A stretch of DNA of 64,000 bases from Saccharopolyspora ipomoeae (GTDB lineage: Bacteria; Actinomycetota; Actinomycetes; Mycobacteriales; Pseudonocardiaceae): positions 1 through 64,000 of the forward strand of contig NZ_JASAOF010000005.1 in NCBI RefSeq assembly GCF_029952525.1, in the 5' to 3' direction. The position numbers and the translations under genes were made by a program. Each line of letters opens with the position of its first letter. Position 1 is the stretch's first letter. The notes beneath the pieces were generated by a model. That model had not been told where the DNA came from. It made no database searches and worked only from the letters and a program-made list of their open reading frames with translations. Below are positions 45,487 through 56,338 of the stretch, in pieces.

Positions 45487-46335
45487 TTACGCTTTCGACG
45501 CCTCGTCGGCGCCGGATATCGGGGTGGGATCGCAGCGGCGCCAGAACCGCGTGCCGAGTTCGGACATCCGGACGCTGCGGCGCACGACCTTGGTGGACTT
45601 CCCCGAGCGCAGCGCCTCCCGGATCCGCGACTCGGTCTGCAGGATCTCGTACTGGTCGTCCATGGCGTCCAGCTCGGCGCCGATCTCGACGAGCCCCAGC
45701 GCGTGCAGGCGGGTCAGGTAGTGCGGAACCTCGTCGGGCAGCGCCACCCCCACCGCACGGCCGACGGTGGAGCCGTTGCGCAGCACGAACCGGCTCGCCC
45801 CGCCGATGCCGGAGCGCTCGGTCACGTGCACCACCGGGTATGCCGCGCCGTCGCCGAGACCGGCGAGGACGCGGGCCTCGTCGGGCGTGATCATCCGCAG
45901 GATCCCGGCGTAGAGGTACTCGCGGGCCTCGCCCTTGCTCGACGTGGCCGACCGGAAGAGCAGCTCGGACATGGCCTCGCGCAGCCCGTCCTGAACCGGT
46001 TCGACCCCGCCGTCCTCGTCGTCCTCGGGGTCGGCGCCCTCCGCACCGGCCACCGGGTCGTCGACGGACTCGATCCAGACCCGCACGCCGGTCGACACGG
46101 CCTTCTCGATGGCCTGCACCTGGCGTTCCACCTCGACGCCGCCGGGCAGCTCCCGCATCAGGCCCATGCCGGTGCGCGCGACGTCGCGACCGACGCGGCC
46201 GGCCAACCCCAGCAGACCGCCCAGCACCTTCGAACCCGCCGATCGCTGCTCGCCGCGGTCCTCCTCAGCGCCGAACTCCTCCTCGGCGCCGAACTCCTCG
46301 TCGTCTCTGCGGCTGAGCTCGATCTCCCCTGTCAC
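45487..46335 (-). CDS. Abi-alpha / DUF4393-like protein
   Basis: A 282-residue soluble, acidic protein. The N-terminus has two copies of EEFGAEE; the core contains ESVDDP, then LLFRSATSSKGEAREYLYAGILRMITPDEARVLAGL, which is the pattern of Abi-alpha/DUF4393 proteins, and a C-terminal part (HYLTRLHALGLVEIG) like a winged helix. Relatives are loosely linked to phage abortive infection, but this one sits in a chromosomal setting without other defence genes. GTG start. The role is unproven. Confidence 0.68.
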   Translation of the reverse strand: MTGEIELSRRDDEEFGAEEEFGAEEDRGEQRSAGSKVLGGLLGLAGRVGRDVARTGMGLMRELPGGVEVERQVQAIEKAVSTGVRVWIESVDDPVAGAEGADPEDDEDGGVEPVQDGLREAMSELLFRSATSSKGEAREYLYAGILRMITPDEARVLAGLGDGAAYPVVHVTERSGIGGASRFVLRNGSTVGRAVGVALPDEVPHYLTRLHALGLVEIGAELDAMDDQYEILQTESRIREALRSGKSTKVVRRSVRMSELGTRFWRRCDPTPISGADEASKA

Positions 46336-46449
46336 GCGGCCCCCTACGTCTTACCCCGAATCGCGATCCGCTTGCTCCGGATGGATCAGCGATGAGGGCG
46401 AGTATGGCCTGCGCGACCCGGCGCGGACCAGACCGGGGGTGTCACAGTT

Positions 46450-47970
46450 CTATTCGGATACGGCCTTGGCACGCAGCACGTTCTTCTGCAGCTTGCCGGT
46501 GGAGGTCTTCGGCAGCTCCCCGAAGACGATCTTCTTCGGGGCTTTGAACGCGGCGATGCGGGAGCGGACGAACTCGATCAGCTCGGCCTCCCCCGCCGCG
46601 GCGCTCTCCCGGAGGCTGACGAAGGCGACCGGGACCTCGCCCCACTTGTCGTGCGGCGCGGCGACGACCGCGGCCTCCACGACGTCGGGGTGGGCGGTGA
46701 GGGCGTTCTCGACCTCGATGGAGGTGATGTTCTCGCCGCCGGAGATGATCACGTCCTTGATCCGGTCGCGCAGCTCCACGTACCCGTCGGGGTGGCGAAC
46801 GCCCAGGTCACCGCTGCGGAACCAGCCGTCGAGGGTGGCGTTTCCGGTGGCCTCGGGGTCGCGGTAGTAGCCGAGCATGACGTCGTTGCCGCGCAGCAGG
46901 ATCTCGCCGGGCGTCTGCCCGTCGGCGGGCACCTCGCGGCCCTCGGGGTCGGTGACGCGCACCGGTTCGGCGATGACGTTGGCGATGCCCTGCCGCGCGA
47001 TCAGTCGCGCCCGACGCTCCGGATCGGCGTCGTCCCACTCGGGCTGCCACTCGCAGACCACGGCGGGCCCGAAGGTCTCGGTGAGGCCGTAGAGGTGGCG
47101 GATGTCGAAGCCGAGCTCCCCCATCCGCGCCAGCAGCGACGGCCACGGCGGCGCCCCACCGGCGAAGACCCGCAGCACGTGGTCGAGGTGGTGGGCCTCG
47201 GGGTGCTCGGCGAGCATCGCCAGCACGGTCGGGGCGGCGCAGAAGTGCGTGATGCCCTCCCGCCCGATCGCCGCCCAGATCGCACCCGGGTCGACCTTGC
47301 GCAGGCAGTGGTGCACCCCACCGGCCGCGGTCACCGCCCACGGGAAGCACCAACCGTTGGTGTGGAACATGGGGAGCGTCCACAGGTACTGGGACGAGGT
47401 GTCGAGCTTGGCGTGGTAGGCCATCGCGAGGGCCTGCAGGTAGGCGCCGCGGTGGTGGTACATGACGCCCTTGGGGCGTCCGGTGGTGCCGCTGGTGTAG
47501 TTGATCGACAGCAGCGATCGCTCGTCGGCGACCTCGACGCGGTGCGGTTCGGCTGCATCGACCAGGGCGTCGTAGTCGCCGGAGTCGATCACCGGGATCG
47601 ACGGTGCGCCCAGCACCTCGCGGTAATCGGCGTCGACCAGGACGAGGCTCGCGCCGCTGTGCTCCAGGATGTAAGCGATCTCCGACGGCGCGAGGCGGGT
47701 GTTGAGCGCGACCAGCACACCCCCGGCCAGCGGGACGCCGTAGTGGGCCTCCAGCAGCAGGTGGGTGTTGGGCGAGAGCACCGCGACCCGATCGCCAGGC
47801 CCGATCCCGCGCGCCGCGAGCAGCCCGGCAAGCCGCTGCGCCCGGTCCCAGAGCTGCGCGTAGGTGTCGCGGCGGGCGCCGTCGACGACCGCGGGGCGGT
47901 CGGCGAACACCGCCGCGGCGCGCTCCAGGAAGGACACCGGACTCAGTTCCCGAAAAGCGATCCCGGACAA
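46450..47970 (-). CDS. Acyl-CoA synthetase (AMP-forming), FadD-like
   Basis: A 506-residue ANL-superfamily ligase. Motifs: P-loop INYTSGTTGRPKGVMYHH (about residue 157), MFHTNGW (about 200), LYGLTETFGPAV (about 285), and the hinge region WFRSGDLGVRHPDGYVELRDRIKDVI (about 386-411); the catalytic Lys is in LPKTSTGKLQK near the C-terminus. It activates a fatty or aromatic acid as acyl-AMP, then CoA thioester. TTG start at 47970, supported by GGGAGG 7 nt upstream. Substrate length is not predictable. Confidence 0.9.
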   Translation of the reverse strand: MSGIAFRELSPVSFLERAAAVFADRPAVVDGARRDTYAQLWDRAQRLAGLLAARGIGPGDRVAVLSPNTHLLLEAHYGVPLAGGVLVALNTRLAPSEIAYILEHSGASLVLVDADYREVLGAPSIPVIDSGDYDALVDAAEPHRVEVADERSLLSINYTSGTTGRPKGVMYHHRGAYLQALAMAYHAKLDTSSQYLWTLPMFHTNGWCFPWAVTAAGGVHHCLRKVDPGAIWAAIGREGITHFCAAPTVLAMLAEHPEAHHLDHVLRVFAGGAPPWPSLLARMGELGFDIRHLYGLTETFGPAVVCEWQPEWDDADPERRARLIARQGIANVIAEPVRVTDPEGREVPADGQTPGEILLRGNDVMLGYYRDPEATGNATLDGWFRSGDLGVRHPDGYVELRDRIKDVIISGGENITSIEVENALTAHPDVVEAAVVAAPHDKWGEVPVAFVSLRESAAAGEAELIEFVRSRIAAFKAPKKIVFGELPKTSTGKLQKNVLRAKAVSE

Positions 47971-48052
47971 CGCGAAGCCTCCCTCTCACACCCGACGTCG
48001 GGCGCGCGGAGCATAACCACCCGAAACGCTCCGGGCGAGGGGTCGCGACGGC

Positions 48053-48508
48053 TCACATGTTCTGGGCGGCTTCCTTGATCGCGGAGCGGATGCGGCAGTA
48101 GGTGCCGCAGCGGCAGACGTTCTCGATCGCGTCGATGTCGTCGTCGGAGGGGTCGGCCGTCTCGTTGAGCAGCGCGACGGCGGCCATGATCTGGCCGGGT
48201 TGGCAGAAGCCGCACTGCGCGACGTCCTGGTCGAGCCAGGCCTGCTGGACCGGGTGCAGGTCGTCGCCGTCGGCGAGGCCTTCGATCGTGGTGATGCTCG
48301 TGCCCGCCGCCTGCTCGACCGGGATCGTGCAGAGCTGGACCGCCTCGTCGTTCATCAACGAGGTGCAGGCCCGGCACACCCCGATGCCGCAGCCGTACTT
48401 CGGGCCGGTGATCTCCAGCTGCTCGCGCAGCACCCACAGCAGCGGCGCCTCGGACGGGGCGTCGACCGCGACCTGGTCGCCGTTGACGGTGAACTCGAAC
48501 TTCGGCAT
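48053..48508 (-). CDS. 2Fe-2S subunit of a xanthine-dehydrogenase/CO-dehydrogenase-family enzyme, orphan
   Basis: A 151-residue two-cluster iron-sulfur protein. The plant-type cluster Cys are in GCGIGVCRACT (about residues 40-50) with a fourth at LCTIPV; the second cluster uses CGFCQPG (about 99) and CRCGTYCRI (about 132). Such proteins carry electrons from a molybdopterin subunit, as in isoquinoline oxidoreductase or aldehyde oxidase. No large molybdopterin subunit is adjacent. A half-length XdhC gene lies just upstream on the same strand. Confidence 0.9.
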   Translation of the reverse strand: MPKFEFTVNGDQVAVDAPSEAPLLWVLREQLEITGPKYGCGIGVCRACTSLMNDEAVQLCTIPVEQAAGTSITTIEGLADGDDLHPVQQAWLDQDVAQCGFCQPGQIMAAVALLNETADPSDDDIDAIENVCRCGTYCRIRSAIKEAAQNM

Positions 48509-48602
48509 CGGACTGCGAACTCCCAGCTGAACGTGCGGGCGGGCAGCGAAAGCTAACCCGGCCGCCGCACGCCCCTCGCAGCGGTCCCGCCAGGCACGAA
48601 AA

Positions 48603-48638
48603 AGCGTCCTGTTGAGCCGATCGGCCCAACCGGACGCT
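48603..48638. terminator. Long hairpin, probable terminator
   Basis: AGCGTCC (48603-48609) pairs with GGACGCT (48632-48638); within it TTG...CAA and the palindrome GCCGATCGGC extend the stem. It separates the XdhC-like gene from the iron-sulfur gene, which argues for separate messages. Confidence 0.65.
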
Positions 48639-48725
48639 CGCAGTCGTGCGCTGAATGAACCAGCAGGCTTGCTGCAGATGCCTTGTCGGTGCTGGTCTCG
48701 TTATGGCAACAACTGCCCGGTGCCG

Positions 48726-49214
48726 TCAGAAGTGGAAGCCGCCGGGTTTGTCGTTGCGGTCGGCGATGAGGCCCGCCAGCGTGGCGATGGCGATCTCCGG
48801 GGGCGTGCGGGAGCCGATGTTGAGGCCGATGGGGCGGTGCACGCGCTTGATCCGGTCCTCGTCGACGCCGAGGTCGCGCAGCGCCTGGACGTGCGGTCCC
48901 TCGTGACGGGGGTTGCCCATGATCCCGATCCAGCGGGCGTCGTGCTGCAACGCGTCGCGCAGGACCGGGCCCAGCTCCTCGCGGTGGTGGTCGGTGACGA
49001 CCACGTCGGTGTCGGGCCCCAGCTCCGGCACCGCGGTCAGGGCTCCTTCGGCGCCCGCGGGATCGACGAGAACAGCGGTGTAGCCGAGGTCCCGGCCGTA
49101 GCGCAGCAGGTGTTCGGCGACCGGCGAGGCGAAGACCGCCACCAGCACTCGCTGCCCGGATTCGGTCGGTACTTCACCGTGCGCGACCGCGCACGCGGCA
49201 TCGTCGGACGTCAT
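48726..49214 (-). CDS. XdhC-family protein reduced to the C-terminal Rossmann domain
   Basis: A 162-residue protein matching only the C-terminal half of XdhC: VLVAVFASPVAEHLLRYGRDLGY at the start, DTDVVVTDHHREEL in the middle and WIGIMGNPRHEGPHVQALRDLGV, then PIGLNIGSRTPPEIAIATLAGLIA at the end. XdhC delivers sulfurated molybdenum cofactor to xanthine-dehydrogenase-type enzymes. The N-terminal CoxI domain is absent, so it may only bind nucleotide or cofactor. The orphan 2Fe-2S subunit next door fits this role. Confidence 0.87.
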   Translation of the reverse strand: MTSDDAACAVAHGEVPTESGQRVLVAVFASPVAEHLLRYGRDLGYTAVLVDPAGAEGALTAVPELGPDTDVVVTDHHREELGPVLRDALQHDARWIGIMGNPRHEGPHVQALRDLGVDEDRIKRVHRPIGLNIGSRTPPEIAIATLAGLIADRNDKPGGFHF

Positions 49215-49247
49215 GCCGCCAGCATGCCAGGCCGGGACCTCCTCGCT

Positions 49248-49874
49248 CTACAACCGCGTCGCCGTGGCCAGCCACGCGGGGACGTCGACCCGCCGGCCGT
49301 CCGCGACGCCGAAGAGCTGCGCGTGCTCGCCGCGCGCGATGCCCCGGTAGGTGCTCGGGCGGACCCGCTCCAGCCGCCAGCCGCCGGTGAACACGCGCGG
49401 GAACACCGACTCGGCCACGACCGGGCCGAGGGCGGGTTCGACGTCGGCCAGCGCCAGCACGTGCACCGTCGCACCCGGCTTGCACACCGCGTGCAGGCTG
49501 CGGGCGTACCGGTGCTGGTCCTGCTCGCCGAAGACGTGGAACAGGGCGCTGTCGACGACCGTGTCGTAGGGGCCGCCGGTCAGGGCCAGGGCGTCGGCGA
49601 CCGCGAAGCGGGCCGGCACGTCGCGGGCGGCGGCGTTGGCCTGAGCGAGCTCGATCGCGTGCGGGGCGGCGTCCACACCCAGCACGTCGTAGCCGAGCCC
49701 GGCGAGCAGGATGGTGTGCTCACCGGCTCCGCAGCCCGGGTCGAGCACCGCGCCGGAGATCTCCCCGCCGCGTTCGAGCTCGACGATCGCCTGCTGCGGC
49801 TCACCGATCACCCAGGGTGCGGTGCCCGCCACATACGCCTCGTCGAATACTGCGCGATCCACAGACGTTCCCAT
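49248..49874 (-). CDS. Class I SAM-dependent methyltransferase, thiopurine-methyltransferase-like
   Basis: A 208-residue protein. The SAM site is AVLDPGCGAGEHTILLA (about residue 42), the acidic strand is VLGVDAAPHAIE (about 63), and YDTVVDSALFHVF lies near 102. The short N-terminus FDEAYVAGTAPWVIGEPQ is shared with small-molecule methyltransferases and tellurite-resistance-like proteins of this fold. Substrate unknown. The ATG at 49874 has AAGGGGA about 8 nt upstream; 33 nt separate its stop from the XdhC start. Confidence 0.82.
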   Translation of the reverse strand: MGTSVDRAVFDEAYVAGTAPWVIGEPQQAIVELERGGEISGAVLDPGCGAGEHTILLAGLGYDVLGVDAAPHAIELAQANAAARDVPARFAVADALALTGGPYDTVVDSALFHVFGEQDQHRYARSLHAVCKPGATVHVLALADVEPALGPVVAESVFPRVFTGGWRLERVRPSTYRGIARGEHAQLFGVADGRRVDVPAWLATATRL

Positions 49875-49986
49875 GACGTGTCCCCTTCGTTCGAGCTGGT
49901 CACCCCAGCCTGGAACCTCCACTTAGGTGGAGGTCAACGGATCCGGACCACATTCGCCGGGTGACGCGAACCACACCGCGATCAAC

Positions 49987-50036
49987 TTGGAATTACGGCG
50001 CGCTCGCTTACGTTGGTTGATAGCGACAGACTCAAC
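49987..50036 (+). promoter_or_regulatory. Promoter with degenerate HspR (HAIR-like) operator ahead of the Clp ATPase
   Basis: TTGGAA (49987-49992) and TACGTT (50009-50014) are spaced 16 nt. Just downstream, GTTGATA-N7-ACTCAAC (50016-50036) matches the HAIR element CTTGAGT-N7-ACTCAAG at 10 of 14 fixed positions with the correct spacing. This suggests heat-shock control by HspR. Confidence 0.5.
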
Positions 50037-50081
50037 TAGATGGCGGCGATGCTGAGCAAGACCGCCACGAGGAGGTTGGAC

Positions 50082-52568
<2,487 letters not shown>

Positions 52569-52581
52569 GACCGCGAGTGAG

Positions 52582-52615
52582 ACGGGGCGGGCATCCTCCG
52601 GGGTGCCCGCCCCGT
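52582..52615 (+). terminator. Terminator of the Clp gene
   Basis: ACGGGGCGGGCA (52582-52593) pairs perfectly with TGCCCGCCCCGT (52604-52615) around 10 nt, then TT. It starts 14 nt after the stop codon. Confidence 0.9.
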
Positions 52616-52657
52616 TTCGTGTGCGCCCCGTTTCGTGTGCGCCCCGTTTCGTGTGCG
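52610..52657 (+). repeat. 16-bp tandem repeat, three exact units
   Basis: CCCCGTTTCGTGTGCG occurs at 52610-52625, 52626-52641 and 52642-52657 without mismatch. The first copy overlaps the 3' arm and tail of the terminator hairpin, so the array is a triplication of the terminator tail. Confidence 0.95.
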
Positions 52658-52770
52658 CTGGTCAGCGGGTTGCGAGTTGCCGAAGGGATCGCCTGGATTG
52701 ACCCTTCACAGCAGGTTCCAACGTTGCGATACTTGTTCAACCAGGCGGTACTACCCGGTGGAGGTGGGCC

Positions 52771-53037
52771 ATGCTTCCCAGGGACGAGCGGCGCCGCCTG
52801 CAAGAGATCGAGCAGCGGCTCGTCGATGAGGACCCGCGACTCGCGCGCAGGCTGAGCCAGACGACCACGCTCGGTTATCTGCGGGCCCGCGTCTCGGTGC
52901 GGATGTTCGCGGCCGCCTGCGCGGGTGTGCTCGCCGTCATGTGCCTGTTCCTCAACGAGGGCGCGGCGGCGCTGACGTCGGCGGCTCTGGCGGGCGCCCT
53001 GCTGCTGTCGCGCACCTGGCGGTTCGAGTTCCTCTGA
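52771..53037 (+). CDS. DUF3040 two-helix membrane protein
   Basis: An 88-residue protein beginning MLPRDERRRLQEIEQRL, the DUF3040 start, with two hydrophobic segments (about residues 44-60 and 66-80) and a basic end. Function unknown. GGAGGTGGG precedes the ATG by about 4 nt. It resembles the protein at 18690-18968 in layout but is clearly divergent in sequence. Confidence 0.85.
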   Translation: MLPRDERRRLQEIEQRLVDEDPRLARRLSQTTTLGYLRARVSVRMFAAACAGVLAVMCLFLNEGAAALTSAALAGALLLSRTWRFEFL

Positions 53038-53210
53038 TCCTCGGCTGATTTCGTCCACTGTGGCCGGTTCCTCCCGTTTCGGCCCGTGGGTCCCGCGTGC
53101 CCGAAAGCGGTTCCCGCCCAACACACCGGTGGTGTGCTGGTTTGGTGCGCCGCCTCGCTCGCGGGGAGAATCGGCGGCGGATCTCGACGTATCTGCAAGG
53201 GGAGTTCGTG

Positions 53211-54074
53211 ATGACGACCGTCGCATTCCTGGGCACCGGAACGATGGGGGCGCCGATGGCGCGCAACCTCGCCGCCGCCGGAGTGGACCTGCGGGTGTGG
53301 AACCGCACGCGCAGCCGGGCCGAGCCGCTGGCCGAGGCCGGGGCGACCGTCGTGGACTCCCCCGCCGAGGCCGCGCGGGGCGCCGACGTGCTGATCACCA
53401 TGCTGCTCGACGCCGATTCGACCATCACCGCAGGTCGTGAGGCCGCCGCGGCGCTGAACTCAGGCGGGGTGTGGGTGCAGATGGGCACCATCGGCCTGCC
53501 GGGGACCGAGTCGGTGTGCGCGGCGGCAGCCGAGGTCGGCGGGGTCACCGTGGTCGACGCGCCGGTGCTGGGCACGAAGCTCCCGGCCGAGAAGGGCGAG
53601 CTGGTGGTGCTGGCCGCCGGTGCGCCCGAGGTGCGCGAGCGCGTGCAGCCGCTGTTCGACGCCGTGGGCACCCGCACCCAGTGGGTCGGCGAGGACCCGT
53701 CGAAGGCGGCCGGTTCCCGGCTGAAGCTGGTGGCCAACAACTGGGTGCTGACGCTGACCAACGCGGTCGGCGAGTCCATCGCCCTCGCCGAGGACCTGGG
53801 CGTGAACCCCGAGGACTTCCTGGCCGCCATCGCGGGAACCGCCACCGACTCGCCTTACGCGCACATGAAGGGCGCGGCGATCATCCGCGGCGAGTTCCCA
53901 CCCGCGTTCACCCTCAGCGCCGCGGCCAAGGACGCCGGTCTGGTCTCGCAGGCGGCCAGCGACGCGGTCCGGTTGGACCTGGCCGAGGCGGTCAGGGCTC
54001 GGTTCGCCCGAGCCCTGACCGCAGGCCACGCCGACGAGGACATGGCAGCCGTCTACTACGCGTCGAAGCGCTGA
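53211..54074 (+). CDS. NAD(P)-dependent beta-hydroxyacid dehydrogenase / imine-reductase-like
   Basis: A 287-residue protein of the 3-hydroxyisobutyrate dehydrogenase superfamily. The Rossmann loop is FLGTGTMGAPMARNL at residues 6-20, the substrate motif region reads DAPVLGTKLPAEKG (about 118), and the catalytic-Lys region is GSRLKLVANNW (about 167). The usual family motif DAPVSGG is altered to DAPVLGT, so the substrate may differ from classical hydroxyacids. GGGGAG lies 6 nt before the ATG. Confidence 0.87.
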   Translation: MTTVAFLGTGTMGAPMARNLAAAGVDLRVWNRTRSRAEPLAEAGATVVDSPAEAARGADVLITMLLDADSTITAGREAAAALNSGGVWVQMGTIGLPGTESVCAAAAEVGGVTVVDAPVLGTKLPAEKGELVVLAAGAPEVRERVQPLFDAVGTRTQWVGEDPSKAAGSRLKLVANNWVLTLTNAVGESIALAEDLGVNPEDFLAAIAGTATDSPYAHMKGAAIIRGEFPPAFTLSAAAKDAGLVSQAASDAVRLDLAEAVRARFARALTAGHADEDMAAVYYASKR

Positions 54075-54075
54075 C

Positions 54076-56268
54076 TCATTCCACGCGGCGTTCCGCGGCG
54101 ATGGTGAAGGCTCCTTCGGCGCGGATGTCGCGGGAGGACTCGCCGACCTCGACCCGGTAGTCGCCCGCGGCGACGGTCCAGCCGCCGGACAGCTCGTCCC
54201 AGTAGGCCAGGCTGCGGTCGGTGAGGGTGAACTGCACCGACGCGGCCTGCCCCGGTTCCAGGGTGAGCTTGGCGAAACCCTTGAGCTGGCGCGGTGGCTG
54301 CGGCACGTCCTCGCGCGGCGAGGGCAGGCCCAGGTACAGCTGCGGCACCGCGTGGCCGGTGCGCGCACCGGTGTTGGTGACCACCACGCTCACCTGGTCC
54401 GCCGAGATCTGCGGGTCGGAGTAGGCGAAGGTGGTGTAGGACAGGCCGTGCCCGAACGGGAAGGCCGGTTCGATCTCGTGGGCGTCGTAGTGCCGGTAGC
54501 CGACGAGCACGCCTTCGGTGAAGTGCACGTCCAGGCCCTTGCCCGGGTAGCGGGCGGTGTCACCGGCGGTGGGCACGTCGTCCTCGCTGTTGGGGAAGGT
54601 CAGCGGCAGCCGGCCACCCGGGTCGACGTCGCCGAAGAGCACCCTGGCGATCGCGGTGCCCGCGTTCGCGCCCGGGTACCAGGCCTCCAGCAGCGCGCGC
54701 GTGCGGTAGCGCCACGGGGTGTTGACCGGGCCTCCGGTCTCCAGCACGACCACGGTGTCGGCGTTGGCCTCCAGCGCGGCCTCGATGATCGCGTCCTGGT
54801 CGGCGAACGGGTTGCCCACCGCGGGCGGCGGGAACTGGCCGATGCCCGAGTCCAGGTCCATGTTCGGCTTGTCCAGGAACTCCGACATCATGTCGGAGAC
54901 GACGACCACGGCGATGTCGGCGTTGCGGGCGGCCTCGGCCGCGGCGTCGGGGGTCTTGCCCGGTTCGTGGACGACGGTGATGCCGGCCTCGGCGCCGCGC
55001 TGCTGGATGCCCTGCAGCGGTGAGACGAAGCTGTACGGGGTGGTCGAGGAGGAACCGCCGCCCTGCACGAACTTCTCGGCGGCCTCGCCGATGACGGCGA
55101 TCGTCTTGCCGCGCAGCGCGCCCGGGTCCAGCGGCAGCAGGCCGTCGTTGCGCAGCAGCGTCATGCCCGCTTCGGCGACGCGCCCGGCGGTGGCGAGGTT
55201 GGCCGGCTTGTCGATCCGGCTGTCGTCGTTCGGGTACTCCGGGCGGTCGAAGATGCCGTGCGAGAACATGGTTCGCAGGATGCGGCGGGCGTGTTCGTCC
55301 ACGTCGGACGTCGCGGCCTGCCCCATCGCCAGCGCGGTGCGGATCGCCGCGGGCGAGTACACCAGAGCGGGCCACGGCTCGAAGTCCATGCCGTTGGCCA
55401 GCGAGTTCCCGGTGGAGTGCATGGCGGCGTAGTCGGCGATGGTGTAGCCGGTGAAGCCCCACTCGTGCTTGAGCAGGTCGTTGAGCAGCCACTGGTGCTC
55501 GCAGGCGTACTGGCCGCCGACCCGGTTGTAGGAGCCCATCACCGCGCCGACCCCGGCTTCGCGGACCGCGGCCTCGAACGGCGGCAGGTAGACCTCGCGC
55601 AGCGTGCGCTCGTCGACGACGGCGTTGTAGAGCATCCGGGACCCGACCACGCCCAGCTGGCCTTCCTGGGTGTAGGCGGCGAAGTGCTTGACGCACACCA
55701 TGACGCCCTCGGAGTGCGCCCCGGCGGCCCAGCCGACGCCGATCCGCGAGGACAGGTACGGGTCCTCGCCGAAGCCCTCGAAGGCGCGGCCGGAGGTGGG
55801 GATCCGCAGCACGTCGACGGTCGGGCCGAACACCACGTCGTTGCCCTTGCAGCGCACCTCGTTGGCGACGGTGGCGCCGTAGGTCTCGGCCAGCTCCGGG
55901 TCGAACGAGGCCGCCAGCGACACGCCGGAGGGCATCGAGGTGCCGTTGCCCTGGCGCGATCCGACTGGGCCGTCGCCGTAGTACACGGGCGGGATCCCGA
56001 GCCGCTCGACGCCGTGCCCGGTTCCGGTGTGCCCGAACCCGGCGGCGCCCGCCAGGTCGTCGCCGCCGAGCAGCGAGATCTTCTCGTCCAGGGTCATCTC
56101 GCGCAGCACCAGCGCCGCTCGTTCGTCGGGCGAGAGGCCGGGGTCGCACCAGGCGTGGTCGCCGCAGCGTCCCGGTACGGCCGCGGCCGCCGCTCCGGTG
56201 GGCAGGACCGCGGCCATCCCGGCCAGTCCCGCGGCGGTCATCAGGGTCCGACGGTTCACGTGCTGCAT
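54076..56268 (-). CDS. Secreted GH3 beta-glycosidase
   Basis: A 730-residue glycoside hydrolase. The N-terminus has a twin-Arg signal, NRRTLMTAAG, followed by a hydrophobic core ending Ala-rich, so Tat export is likely. The GH3 N-domain includes KHFAAYTQEG (about 195) and the nucleophile Asp in GFTGYTIADYAAM (about 270; usually SDW). The C-domain follows (about 385-560) and a fibronectin-III-like tail with HGLSYTTF. It cleaves beta-glucosides or beta-xylosides outside the cell. Start is ambiguous between 56268 and 56289. Confidence 0.9.
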   Translation of the reverse strand: MQHVNRRTLMTAAGLAGMAAVLPTGAAAAAVPGRCGDHAWCDPGLSPDERAALVLREMTLDEKISLLGGDDLAGAAGFGHTGTGHGVERLGIPPVYYGDGPVGSRQGNGTSMPSGVSLAASFDPELAETYGATVANEVRCKGNDVVFGPTVDVLRIPTSGRAFEGFGEDPYLSSRIGVGWAAGAHSEGVMVCVKHFAAYTQEGQLGVVGSRMLYNAVVDERTLREVYLPPFEAAVREAGVGAVMGSYNRVGGQYACEHQWLLNDLLKHEWGFTGYTIADYAAMHSTGNSLANGMDFEPWPALVYSPAAIRTALAMGQAATSDVDEHARRILRTMFSHGIFDRPEYPNDDSRIDKPANLATAGRVAEAGMTLLRNDGLLPLDPGALRGKTIAVIGEAAEKFVQGGGSSSTTPYSFVSPLQGIQQRGAEAGITVVHEPGKTPDAAAEAARNADIAVVVVSDMMSEFLDKPNMDLDSGIGQFPPPAVGNPFADQDAIIEAALEANADTVVVLETGGPVNTPWRYRTRALLEAWYPGANAGTAIARVLFGDVDPGGRLPLTFPNSEDDVPTAGDTARYPGKGLDVHFTEGVLVGYRHYDAHEIEPAFPFGHGLSYTTFAYSDPQISADQVSVVVTNTGARTGHAVPQLYLGLPSPREDVPQPPRQLKGFAKLTLEPGQAASVQFTLTDRSLAYWDELSGGWTVAAGDYRVEVGESSRDIRAEGAFTIAAERRVE

Positions 56269-56292
56269 CTGGCGCAGGGCTCCGATCACTCT

Positions 56293-56303
56293 GTACGACG
56301 TAC
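56293..56303. promoter_or_regulatory. Palindromic operator ahead of the GH3 gene
   Basis: GTACG-A-CGTAC is a perfect 11-bp odd palindrome 25 bp upstream of the GH3 start, in the 70-bp gap after the upstream dehydratase gene. It suggests that GH3 has its own regulated promoter. Confidence 0.5.
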
Positions 56304-56338
56304 GATTTTGATCAGTTTCCGCCAGAACAAGACGTGGA

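Noticed and set aside
50040-50081. The ATG at 50040 as the start of the Clp ATPase
   Set aside because: No ribosome site precedes it and it lies next to the operator; ATG 50082 has GAGGAGG at good spacing.
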